Assembly (NCBI GenBank): GCA_050013615.1
Contig: JBEKEX010000004.1
Span: 1 to 41,843 of the forward strand
Source of the DNA: JBEKEX01 sp050013615
GTDB taxonomy: Bacteria > Chloroflexota > Anaerolineae > Anaerolineales > Anaerolineaceae
Direction of reading: 5' to 3'
Length of the DNA stretch: 41,843 nt
Shown here: positions 30,725-37,841 of the stretch, in pieces
Position numbering within the stretch: position 1 is the first letter of the stretch
Layout of the letters: the number at the start of each line of letters is the position of its first letter
Program-made: the position numbers and the translations under genes
Notes under the pieces: generated by a model
The model's input: only the letters and a program-made list of their open reading frames with translations
What the model was told of the DNA's origin: nothing
Databases searched by the model: none

Positions 30725-32719
30725 TCAGGCGTTGACCCATACGGTCATTTGAGAAGGGCCGCGGTTGCCCCACAAAAAATAGGGGATGAAAGTGAGCGGG
30801 ACACCTGTATCTGTCATTCCCGTGATCCTGACAATCCCACCCAGCATGTCTTTATCGAAGACCACCTCAAGTGAATCGGGGGCAAGCCTGGCAGAGAAGA
30901 TATCCACGCCCGGATTGTCCACAGATTCGAGACAGTATACCAAAGGGCCGCGTGTCAAAGCGACCTTGCCGCGATGACCTTTCATTCTGGGATGAGCCTG
31001 GCGCAGTTGGATCGGCATTTCGAAGTTTATTTCCACTACGTCCCCGGGTGACCACAGGCGCCGGATCGAATAAAAAGCTGCCAGGCGCGGATCATAGCCT
31101 GAGGCGGTCGCTTCATTCTCATCCGCACCTGGAGAGAGCATGATATCGACCGGCTCCCCATTGACAGCAATGAAGGTACCATTGCTCCAGGCAGGAAGAC
31201 GCAACTGGAGCTCGACAGGGTTGGGGTCGTCAGGATGGGAGAATTTAATATCCTTCATCGTCAGGCGAACATGTCCGTCCCACGGCAGGTTTGCCTGCAT
31301 ATCAATACTGACAGTCACAGTATGGCTATTGCTGCACGGGATGGCTTCGTTTGAAAATTCACCACTGATATATTGATGGACGCGAAGCATCCCCCGCTCC
31401 GCGGAGATAATATACTTGCCTAAATCCGCCCATGTACGCGACAGATTGGATGGGCAGCATGGAACGGCATACCAGGGCTGGCGTGTCAGGCCTCCGCGGC
31501 TGGCAAGGGGATTATTGTAGAAGTAGGTCGTTCCGTCCAATCCCATCCCGACTGCCGCAGCGTTGTAGAGCTGCCATTCAAAGAGGTCACCGTATTTTGC
31601 CTCACCGGTCAACTGGTCCATTTCCCAGTTCCAGAACAGGCTGCCGAGCGCCGCACAGGTTTCGGCATAAGCAAATTCAGGGTCGAGCTCATAATCATTG
31701 CCGAAGCCTTCCACCACAGGCAGGCTGCCGATGCCGCCCGTGACGTACATACGGCGCGTCACCATGCGCTCCCAGGCTTGCTCCAATGCAGGGATCAGGG
31801 CTCTATCGCCGCTTTCGCGCGCCAGCATGGCTGCAGCAGTTTCCAGATAGGCGAAACGGACCGAATGCCCAACCGGCACGGTCTGCTCACGGATGGGCGC
31901 ATGCTGTTGAAAGAACTTGCCGCTCAACGCACTGGCATACCAGCGCAGAGTTATGGTGCGCGGTTGCCGGGAACGGTTTTCTGGTGGAAGTTGAAAAGCT
32001 TTGAAATCGGGATGGACAGCAAGATACTCCCGCTTCTTCTGCTGGACGAGCTTTCCGCGCTGGCCAACTTGTATGTTCTGTCGTAAAAGAGACCACGCAA
32101 AATGCGATGCTCGCCCGCGTTGCTCGATGAACTGGCGCGCCATCTCGAGATAACAGGTGTCACTTTCGGCAACTTGATGCAGCCGCAGTAAGGCAATCTC
32201 GATCTCTTCGTGGCCGGGAGTGTAAGTTGCGTTCTGCCCTTTAAAATCCGCCACGATCCGGTCAGCAGCCCGGCGTGCGATATCCAGCAAATCGGTCCGG
32301 CCGATGGCTTGATAGTGCGAAACGCCCGCCTCGATCAGATGGCCGTGGCAATACAGTTCATGTTCGATTTGCAAGTTCTGCCAGCGCGTGCCGGGGAAAT
32401 GGATCTGGTTATACGTAAATAGATAGCCATTCGGCATTTGCGCGCGCCCCAACAAGGCAATGAAAGTATCCATGAGCGCCGCAAGTCGAGGGTCCGGATA
32501 AGAAGCCCAGATTCGAGCAGCGGCATCCAGCCATTTGTAGGCGTCTGAATCGGCAAAGAACCAGCCTTCGCGAAAACCCTCCGCCTCTCCTGCGGCGATG
32601 CGAAAGTTCTCGATGCAGCCCGATGCTTCAAGTTGATCCCATTGGTGGAAGATGGCCTGGCGCGCATTGACCTCGAGCCGGTCGAGCCAGAAACCTTTCT
32701 TAATTGTTGCCGGGTTCAA
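30725..32719 (-). CDS. beta-L-arabinofuranosidase, GH127 (DUF1680)
   Basis: A 664-residue cytoplasmic enzyme starting with TTG at 32719, overlapping the transporter gene by 20 bases. Its catalytic residues line up with Bifidobacterium HypBA1: E337 (VVEGFGNDYEL), E353-x-C355 (YAETCAAL) and C421-C422 (VPCCPSNLSRTW), the zinc-thiolate site in which a cysteine is the nucleophile. It also has RRMYVTGGIGS and the barrel helices FADSDAYKWLDAAARI and QMPNGYLFTYN. Length matches the family (about 650). The predicted reaction is release of L-arabinofuranose from beta-linked plant glycans, although GH127/146 relatives differ in linkage. Confidence 0.88.
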   Translation of the reverse strand: MNPATIKKGFWLDRLEVNARQAIFHQWDQLEASGCIENFRIAAGEAEGFREGWFFADSDAYKWLDAAARIWASYPDPRLAALMDTFIALLGRAQMPNGYLFTYNQIHFPGTRWQNLQIEHELYCHGHLIEAGVSHYQAIGRTDLLDIARRAADRIVADFKGQNATYTPGHEEIEIALLRLHQVAESDTCYLEMARQFIEQRGRASHFAWSLLRQNIQVGQRGKLVQQKKREYLAVHPDFKAFQLPPENRSRQPRTITLRWYASALSGKFFQQHAPIREQTVPVGHSVRFAYLETAAAMLARESGDRALIPALEQAWERMVTRRMYVTGGIGSLPVVEGFGNDYELDPEFAYAETCAALGSLFWNWEMDQLTGEAKYGDLFEWQLYNAAAVGMGLDGTTYFYNNPLASRGGLTRQPWYAVPCCPSNLSRTWADLGKYIISAERGMLRVHQYISGEFSNEAIPCSNSHTVTVSIDMQANLPWDGHVRLTMKDIKFSHPDDPNPVELQLRLPAWSNGTFIAVNGEPVDIMLSPGADENEATASGYDPRLAAFYSIRRLWSPGDVVEINFEMPIQLRQAHPRMKGHRGKVALTRGPLVYCLESVDNPGVDIFSARLAPDSLEVVFDKDMLGGIVRITGMTDTGVPLTFIPYFLWGNRGPSQMTVWVNA

Positions 32720-34001
32720 CTTGTTTCCGCCTGCGCATAAAGAATAATGGGATGATCGAGAGTAGTGCGATCACCGAGCCGACCTGGAAAATGATCGGCA
32801 CCGGGATGAAACCGGCTTCACCGTTGGTTATGGTGGGAATGCCATAATTTTGGATCAAGGTTGTACCGATCCACGGACCGATCACCATGGGAAGGGCAAT
32901 CCAGAAGATCATGCGAATGCCGAGGAACTTGCCACGGTTCTGTTCGGGTAAAAGGTCCTTGAGCCAGGCAACCGAAGCGATGGACCCCGCCACAGAAAAA
33001 GCCTGCCAGAGCAAACCGGTCAGCGCCAGCAGCGGAATGCTGTAGACCAATGAAAGCAGGATTCCTCCAATGCTGCTGATGATGGTCGCAATGGCGATCA
33101 TCACGCGTTTGTTCCAGCGGTCTGCGAGGATGCCAAAGGGAATGGCGAGAGCTGCGCTTCCCACCATGACTGCTCCGCCAATGATACTGAATTGCGACTT
33201 GGTGATGCCGATGTAGTTTTCGAGATAAACGATGAGATAGGGAAATGAAACTTGCATCCCGATACTGCTGATCATGATGAAGATGAGCAGGATAAACAAT
33301 TCACGGTTTTGTCTGAGCGTATCGAGATTGAACAGGTCGGCGAACTCGGCCCAAAATGAACGGCGATGCTCGTCCGTTTCAGGGAGTGGGGCATCCTGCA
33401 GAAAACTGCCTCCCAGCATACCCACCACAACCACGATCCCGCCTAAAACGTAGAAGAAAATGAAATAGCCAAAGCGGTCGATCAGGATGCCTGCCGCAAC
33501 CATGGCCACGATCTGGGCAATGAACATGCTCATGTTGAGCACTCCTTCCACCCGGCCGCGCTGGTCGCTTCTGGCAATATCCGTCGTCCAGGCGTTGAAA
33601 GCCGCATCGTTGGCCGTGGATCCAAAAAAGGTCATCACGCAGTCGGCCACCACGACCATAACGACCGCCAGACTGCTGATCTTGATGTAAGCAACGGTTG
33701 GAAATAGCGCCGTCGAGATGCCCCATAAGATGTAACCAAATAGAATATACGGGCGCCTTTTTCCCCAGCGCGAATGCGTTCGGTCGCTGAGGGTACCCAT
33801 CAACAGCGTGGTCAGCGTGGCAGTGATGGCGCTGGCTGCCACCATCCATGCGATGGGACGCGGGTCGGGAGTGATAGTGTCATAGACGAACGTGTTGAAC
33901 CAGGTATTTTCAACTGCCCAGGCGATTTGACCGGTAATTTCCAGGGCAGCCATGACGATCCAGGTGCGCATTAGAATATCTTTTGTGGAAGTGGTTGTCA
34001 T
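32700..34001 (-). CDS. MFS/GPH-type sugar transporter
   Basis: The start is taken at the ATG at 34001 (MTTTSTKDILMRTW), with AAAAGGA somewhat upstream; other in-frame starts at 34013 and 34028 are possible. The protein has 433 residues and about twelve membrane helices. GTLSDRTHSRWGKRRPYILFGYILWG is the loop 2-3 signature of the glycoside-pentoside-hexuronide:cation symporter group and its MFS relatives; FGILADRWNKR is the equivalent loop in the second half. It heads the operon with the GH127 and GH2 genes, so its likely cargo is an arabinose- or galactose-containing oligosaccharide. Confidence 0.8.
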   Translation of the reverse strand: MTTTSTKDILMRTWIVMAALEITGQIAWAVENTWFNTFVYDTITPDPRPIAWMVAASAITATLTTLLMGTLSDRTHSRWGKRRPYILFGYILWGISTALFPTVAYIKISSLAVVMVVVADCVMTFFGSTANDAAFNAWTTDIARSDQRGRVEGVLNMSMFIAQIVAMVAAGILIDRFGYFIFFYVLGGIVVVVGMLGGSFLQDAPLPETDEHRRSFWAEFADLFNLDTLRQNRELFILLIFIMISSIGMQVSFPYLIVYLENYIGITKSQFSIIGGAVMVGSAALAIPFGILADRWNKRVMIAIATIISSIGGILLSLVYSIPLLALTGLLWQAFSVAGSIASVAWLKDLLPEQNRGKFLGIRMIFWIALPMVIGPWIGTTLIQNYGIPTITNGEAGFIPVPIIFQVGSVIALLSIIPLFFMRRRKQVEPGNN

Positions 34002-34329
34002 GAGCTTATTCATCCTTTTAGCAAACAAAAATAGGGGCTTCTTTTGATACCATTTTATACTGGTTTTCGAATAAGAGCTAATAACTTACCCCTCCAGAGT
34101 GTCATCGCGAACGCCAGTCGCTTGCCTGTCCCCGTGTTTTGGGGATCCCGGTATGTGGCGGCCTCCAGCAAAGTTTGAGATTGCTTCGGGTTACCCTCGC
34201 AATGACAAATAAACGGCCACGAGCTATACGGTCTCAGTGCAGCTCCATTAAAGTCTGTATAATTAAGCTTGATAAATTTTTTCACTCGATGCTATAGAAA
34301 ATTAATCATCAGTAGACTTCAGAGGTCCC
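34002..34329. other. divergent intergenic region with a palindromic repeat element
   Basis: The interval separates the sugar operon from the P-type ATPase gene. It holds the repeat element at 34100-34207, a TATAAT box on the plus strand (34258-34263), and a possible minus-strand promoter (TATAAA near 34060) for the transporter. No gene was seen. Confidence 0.5.
34100..34207. repeat. interspersed palindromic repeat element (about 108 bp)
   Basis: The ends are near-perfect inverted repeats: TGTCATCGCGA at 34100-34110 and TCGCAATGACA at 34197-34207 (one mismatch). An inner GAGATTGCTTCGGG is present near the right end. Sequences of the type GTCATTGCGAG...GATTGCTTC...CTCGCAATGAC are widespread intergenic repeats in several bacterial phyla. 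It probably forms a long hairpin. No transposase is encoded, so it is MITE-like or REP-like. Confidence 0.65.
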
Positions 34330-36924
34330 ATGAACTCATCCATTTTCTTCCCCCACCCCAAGCCGGCGCAGCCCCACGAACCCGCCGCGCCCGAAACCTT
34401 TTGGAGCCACACGACCGAGCAGATCCTCACCGAGCTGCACAGCAGCGCTGATGGCCTCCAACCCGCAGACGCCGACCAGCGCCTGAGGCAGTATGGCCCG
34501 AACACCATCCGGGCCCAGCAGCAGGCCACTGCTCTAGCCCTGTTGCTCGAACAGTTCAAAAGTCCGCTCGTCCTCATCCTCATTTTTGCCGCCATCGTCT
34601 CAGGCATCGTGGGGGAATGGACGGACGCCATTATCATCCTGGTCATCGTGCTCGGCAGCACCATCCTGGGCTTCGTGCAGGAATATATCGCCAGCAACGC
34701 CGTCCAGAAACTGCAGTCGCAGGTCATCATCAAATCCAGCGTGCTGCGCGCCGGCCAGCCGCAGACCGTGCCCTCCGAGCAGGTGGTGCCGGGTGACGTG
34801 GTGATGCTTTCGGCCGGCAGCCTCATCCCCGCCGATGGCGTGGTGCTGGAAGCCAAGGACTTCTTCATCAACCAGGCCGTGCTCACCGGCGAGACCTTCC
34901 CGGTCGAGAAGGAACCGTCAGTCGTCCCGGCGAACGCCAGCCTGGCGGAGCGCACCAACTGCGTCTTCATGGGCACCAGCGTGGGCAGCGGCACGGCCAA
35001 AGTCTTGATCGTCGAGACCGGCTCCGCCACTGTATTTGGTCAGATCGCCGGACGGCTGAGCCTGCGCCCGCCGGAGACCGAGTTCGAGCGCGGCATCCGG
35101 CGCTTCGGTTATCTGCTGGCGCAGATCATGCTGGTGATCGTGGTCATCGTCCTGGCCATCAACATCTTCCTGGCCAAGCCGCCCATCGATTCGCTGCTCT
35201 TCGCCCTCGCCCTGGCCGTCGGGCTGACGCCCGAACTGCTGCCCGCCATCATCGGCATCACGCTCTCGCAGGGCGCCCAGCGCATGGCCAAACGCGGCGT
35301 CATCGTGCGCCGCTTGAACGCCATCGAGAACTTCGGCAGCATGGACGTGCTCTGCACCGACAAGACCGGCACTCTCACCGAGGGCGTCGTCAGCCTGGAT
35401 GGTGCGCTCGACCCCCAGGGCCAGGCCTCCCCTGCCGTCCTGCGCCACACCTATCTCAACTCACACTTCCAGACCGGGCTCGCCAACCCGCTGGACGAAG
35501 CCATCATCGCCTACGCCCAAAAAGCCGGGGTCGACATCAGCACCGAGCAAAAGGTGGACGAGATCCCCTATGACTTCGTGCGCAAATGCCTCAGCGTGGT
35601 CACCGCCGATGCCAAGGGCACGCGCACCCTCATCACCAAAGGCGCCCTGGAAGCCGTCCTGAGTATGTGCAGCCACGTTCAGACCGGAGAGAAAGTCGAT
35701 CCGCTGGACGATGCGCAGCATGCCGCCCTCGAGCAGCGTTTCAGCGACTGGAGCGGCCAGGGCTTCCGCGTGTTGGGCGTGGCCACCAAACCGGTGGCAA
35801 CTCAACCCGGACCTTATTCCACTAAAGATGAAAAAGACCTCACCTTCGCCGGCTTCCTGCTCTTCTTGGACCCGCCCAAGGCCGACGTAGCGCGTGTCAT
35901 CGCCGACCTGGCGGCGCGCGGCGTGCAGCTCAAGATCATCACCGGCGACAACCAGAAGGTGGCCCGCCACGTGGCCGATGCGGTCAAGCTGCCCTTCACC
36001 GGCCTGCTCACCGGCAGCCAGCTCAACGACCTGCGCGACGAGGCGCTCTGGCAGCAGGCCGAGCACACCACCATCTTCGCCGAGGTGGACCCCAACCAGA
36101 AGGAGCGCATCATCCTGGCGCTGAAGAAGACCGGGCACGTGGTCGGCTACATGGGCGACGGTATCAATGACGCACCCGCCCTGCACGCCGCCGACGTGGC
36201 GCTCTCGGTGGATACCGCCGTGGACGTGGCCAAGGATGCCGCCGAGTTCGTCCTGCTCAAGAAAGACCTGGACATTTTGCGGGAGGGCATCGACGAGGGC
36301 CGCGTGACCTTCGCCAACACGATCAAGTACATCCTCATCGCCATCAGCGGCAACTTCGGCAACATGTTCAGCATGGCCGGAGCCTCGCTGTTCCTGCCCT
36401 TCCTGCCCATGCTCGCCCCGCAGATCCTGCTCGAAAACTTCATGTCCGACATCCCCTCCACCACCATCGCCGGCGACTCCGTGGACCCGGAAATGGTGAC
36501 GAAGCCGCGCCGCTGGAACACGCGCTTCATCCGCAATTACATGATCCTCTTCGGCCTGGTGAGCTCGGTCTTCGACTACCTCACCTTCGGGGTGCTGTTG
36601 TTCCTGTTCCAGGCCACACCCGACGAGTTCCGCACCGGCTGGTTCCTCGAGTCGCTGCTGACGGAGTTGGTCATCGTGCTGGTCATCCGCACCCGCCACG
36701 TGTTCTTCCGCAGCCGCCCGGGCAAGCTCCTGCTGATCGTCACGCTGGCCTTCATTGCCATCACTATTGCCATGCCCTACCTGCCCTACATCACGGTGTT
36801 CGGCTTCGTGCCGCTGCCCGCCCCGCTGTTGCTGTCCATGATCGGACTGACGGTGCTGTACGTCCTGGCGGTCGAGCTGGCCAAGAAATATTTCTACGCC
36901 AGGGCCGCCAATGCCGATGCGTGA
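34330..36924 (+). CDS. mgtA: magnesium-translocating P-type ATPase (MgtA/MgtB family)
   Basis: An 864-residue P3B-type ATPase. Cation ATPase N-domain at about 25-100; actuator with VLTGETFPVEKEP; the membrane helix LALAVGLTPELLPAIIG, diagnostic for MgtA/MgtB; phosphorylated D344 in LCTDKTGTLTEG; nucleotide-binding domain; hinge YMGDGINDAPALHAADVALSVD; and a C-terminal helical bundle. Length is close to E. coli MgtA (898). It imports Mg2+ down its gradient with ATP hydrolysis. AGAGG precedes the ATG. The leader after the likely -10 (34258-34263) is only about 60 bases, too short for a known mgtA riboswitch. A metallo-beta-lactamase-fold gene follows by three bases. Confidence 0.93.
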   Translation: MNSSIFFPHPKPAQPHEPAAPETFWSHTTEQILTELHSSADGLQPADADQRLRQYGPNTIRAQQQATALALLLEQFKSPLVLILIFAAIVSGIVGEWTDAIIILVIVLGSTILGFVQEYIASNAVQKLQSQVIIKSSVLRAGQPQTVPSEQVVPGDVVMLSAGSLIPADGVVLEAKDFFINQAVLTGETFPVEKEPSVVPANASLAERTNCVFMGTSVGSGTAKVLIVETGSATVFGQIAGRLSLRPPETEFERGIRRFGYLLAQIMLVIVVIVLAINIFLAKPPIDSLLFALALAVGLTPELLPAIIGITLSQGAQRMAKRGVIVRRLNAIENFGSMDVLCTDKTGTLTEGVVSLDGALDPQGQASPAVLRHTYLNSHFQTGLANPLDEAIIAYAQKAGVDISTEQKVDEIPYDFVRKCLSVVTADAKGTRTLITKGALEAVLSMCSHVQTGEKVDPLDDAQHAALEQRFSDWSGQGFRVLGVATKPVATQPGPYSTKDEKDLTFAGFLLFLDPPKADVARVIADLAARGVQLKIITGDNQKVARHVADAVKLPFTGLLTGSQLNDLRDEALWQQAEHTTIFAEVDPNQKERIILALKKTGHVVGYMGDGINDAPALHAADVALSVDTAVDVAKDAAEFVLLKKDLDILREGIDEGRVTFANTIKYILIAISGNFGNMFSMAGASLFLPFLPMLAPQILLENFMSDIPSTTIAGDSVDPEMVTKPRRWNTRFIRNYMILFGLVSSVFDYLTFGVLLFLFQATPDEFRTGWFLESLLTELVIVLVIRTRHVFFRSRPGKLLLIVTLAFIAITIAMPYLPYITVFGFVPLPAPLLLSMIGLTVLYVLAVELAKKYFYARAANADA

Positions 36925-36927
36925 GTT

Positions 36928-37416
36928 ATGACCATCGTTACCGTCCGCTATAAAAGCACCAACTGCTATTTCGTCGAGGCCGGCGACGGGCTGATCGTCA
37001 GCCACTTCCACCTCGATCACGCCGGGCTGGCCGGCACGCTGCTCGATAACGGCGCGGCGTTCGTGGTGTTCCCCAACCAGCTCGACGCCATCGACGCGAT
37101 GGAGGCGTTGATCGAGCGCAAGGCCATGCCTTATCGCAAGATCGATCAAACGAAGATTCAAAAGATGGAGATCGCCGACTCGCGCACCTGGCTGGCCTCC
37201 ATCGGCATCGCCGGTGAGGTGCTGCACACCCCCGGCCACGGCGAGCAGTGCATCTCGCTGCTGCTGGATGGCGGCGAAGCCTTCGTCGGCGACCTGGCCC
37301 CCGAGAACGCCATCGCCGAGGAGGATGTGAAAAGTAAGGAGAGTTGGGAATTACTGAGGAGCAAGGGGGCAAAAGTCATTTTGCCGGCACATGCGGGGGA
37401 ATTCGTTTTAGTGTGA
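36928..37416 (+). CDS. metallo-beta-lactamase-fold hydrolase with internal deletion
   Basis: A 162-residue MBL-fold protein. Zinc ligands are present: HFHLDH (SHFHLDHAGLAGTL), the histidine in LHTPGHGEQCISLLL, the aspartate in AFVGDLAPEN and the histidine in VILPAHAGEF. But the segment between the opening NCYFVEAGDGLI and SHFHLDH, normally about 40 residues with the LIDTG strand and first helix, is missing without a frameshift. The protein begins three bases after the mgtA stop codon, without its own ribosome site. It may be an in-frame deletion derivative with impaired folding, or a minimal variant. Activity is uncertain. Confidence 0.7.
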   Translation: MTIVTVRYKSTNCYFVEAGDGLIVSHFHLDHAGLAGTLLDNGAAFVVFPNQLDAIDAMEALIERKAMPYRKIDQTKIQKMEIADSRTWLASIGIAGEVLHTPGHGEQCISLLLDGGEAFVGDLAPENAIAEEDVKSKESWELLRSKGAKVILPAHAGEFVLV

Positions 37417-37492
37417 TTAATACACTACATAATGATGTCAACATAATGACAATTGAGATGTTTGAAATATTATTAATAAGGGCGCTATTTAT

Positions 37493-37521
37493 TTGTTTTT
37501 TCTATTTAAAATAGCTATAAT
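37493..37521 (+). promoter_or_regulatory. promoter with palindromic operator for the ATPase pair
   Basis: TTGTTT (37493-37498) and TATAAT (37516-37521) are 17 bases apart. The spacer contains the perfect inverted repeat CTATTT-a-AAATAG (37502-37514). It lies about 95 bases before the first gene of the AT-rich insert and is the only good promoter seen there. Confidence 0.65.
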
Positions 37522-37616
37522 GTTTATTAATAAAGGGGCGAAAAATTTGGGAAACTCATCGCAATCCTAATCAAAGCAAAAAATCAAAAGATAGAGCTGT
37601 TTTTGGGAGGGGCAAG

Positions 37617-37841
37617 ATGGTTAAAAAAACCAAAGTTACAAATAACACATATAATACATCAAATTTAATGAACGCTTTATTTAATCAAATATTACTTGAT
37701 CCAAAAGAATTCGATCAAGATATTGTTGTGCTTGTAAAAACTCACCTGGGCGTAGTCTCACCACATTCAAAAGCAGGAAATAATCTGGCAGAAGAATTAA
37801 TAACATTTGCAAAAAATAGGGCGGCGGAGAAACAAAAATGA
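37617..37841 (+). CDS. hypothetical small protein upstream of an SMC-like ATPase
   Basis: A 74-residue basic protein (KKTKVTNNTYNTSNLMNALF at the start, FAKNRAAEKQK at the end), probably helical after residue 15. No family is recognised. GGGAGG at 37605-37610 supports the start. Its stop codon overlaps the ATG of the large ATPase gene (ATGA), so the two are translationally coupled and the proteins probably work together. It has the same low G+C as the ATPase gene, unlike the flanking mgtA region. Confidence 0.65.
   Translation: MVKKTKVTNNTYNTSNLMNALFNQILLDPKEFDQDIVVLVKTHLGVVSPHSKAGNNLAEELITFAKNRAAEKQK

Noticed and set aside
34258..34329. A magnesium riboswitch in front of mgtA.
   Set aside because: The leader after the probable -10 box is only about 60 bases and shows no stem set or terminator like the known Mg2+ sensors.
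35461..37239. A 592-codon open frame on the strand opposite mgtA, rich in His, Gln and Glu.
   Set aside because: It is the mirror of a high-G+C coding gene, has no ribosome site or recognisable domain, and mgtA has full motif support.
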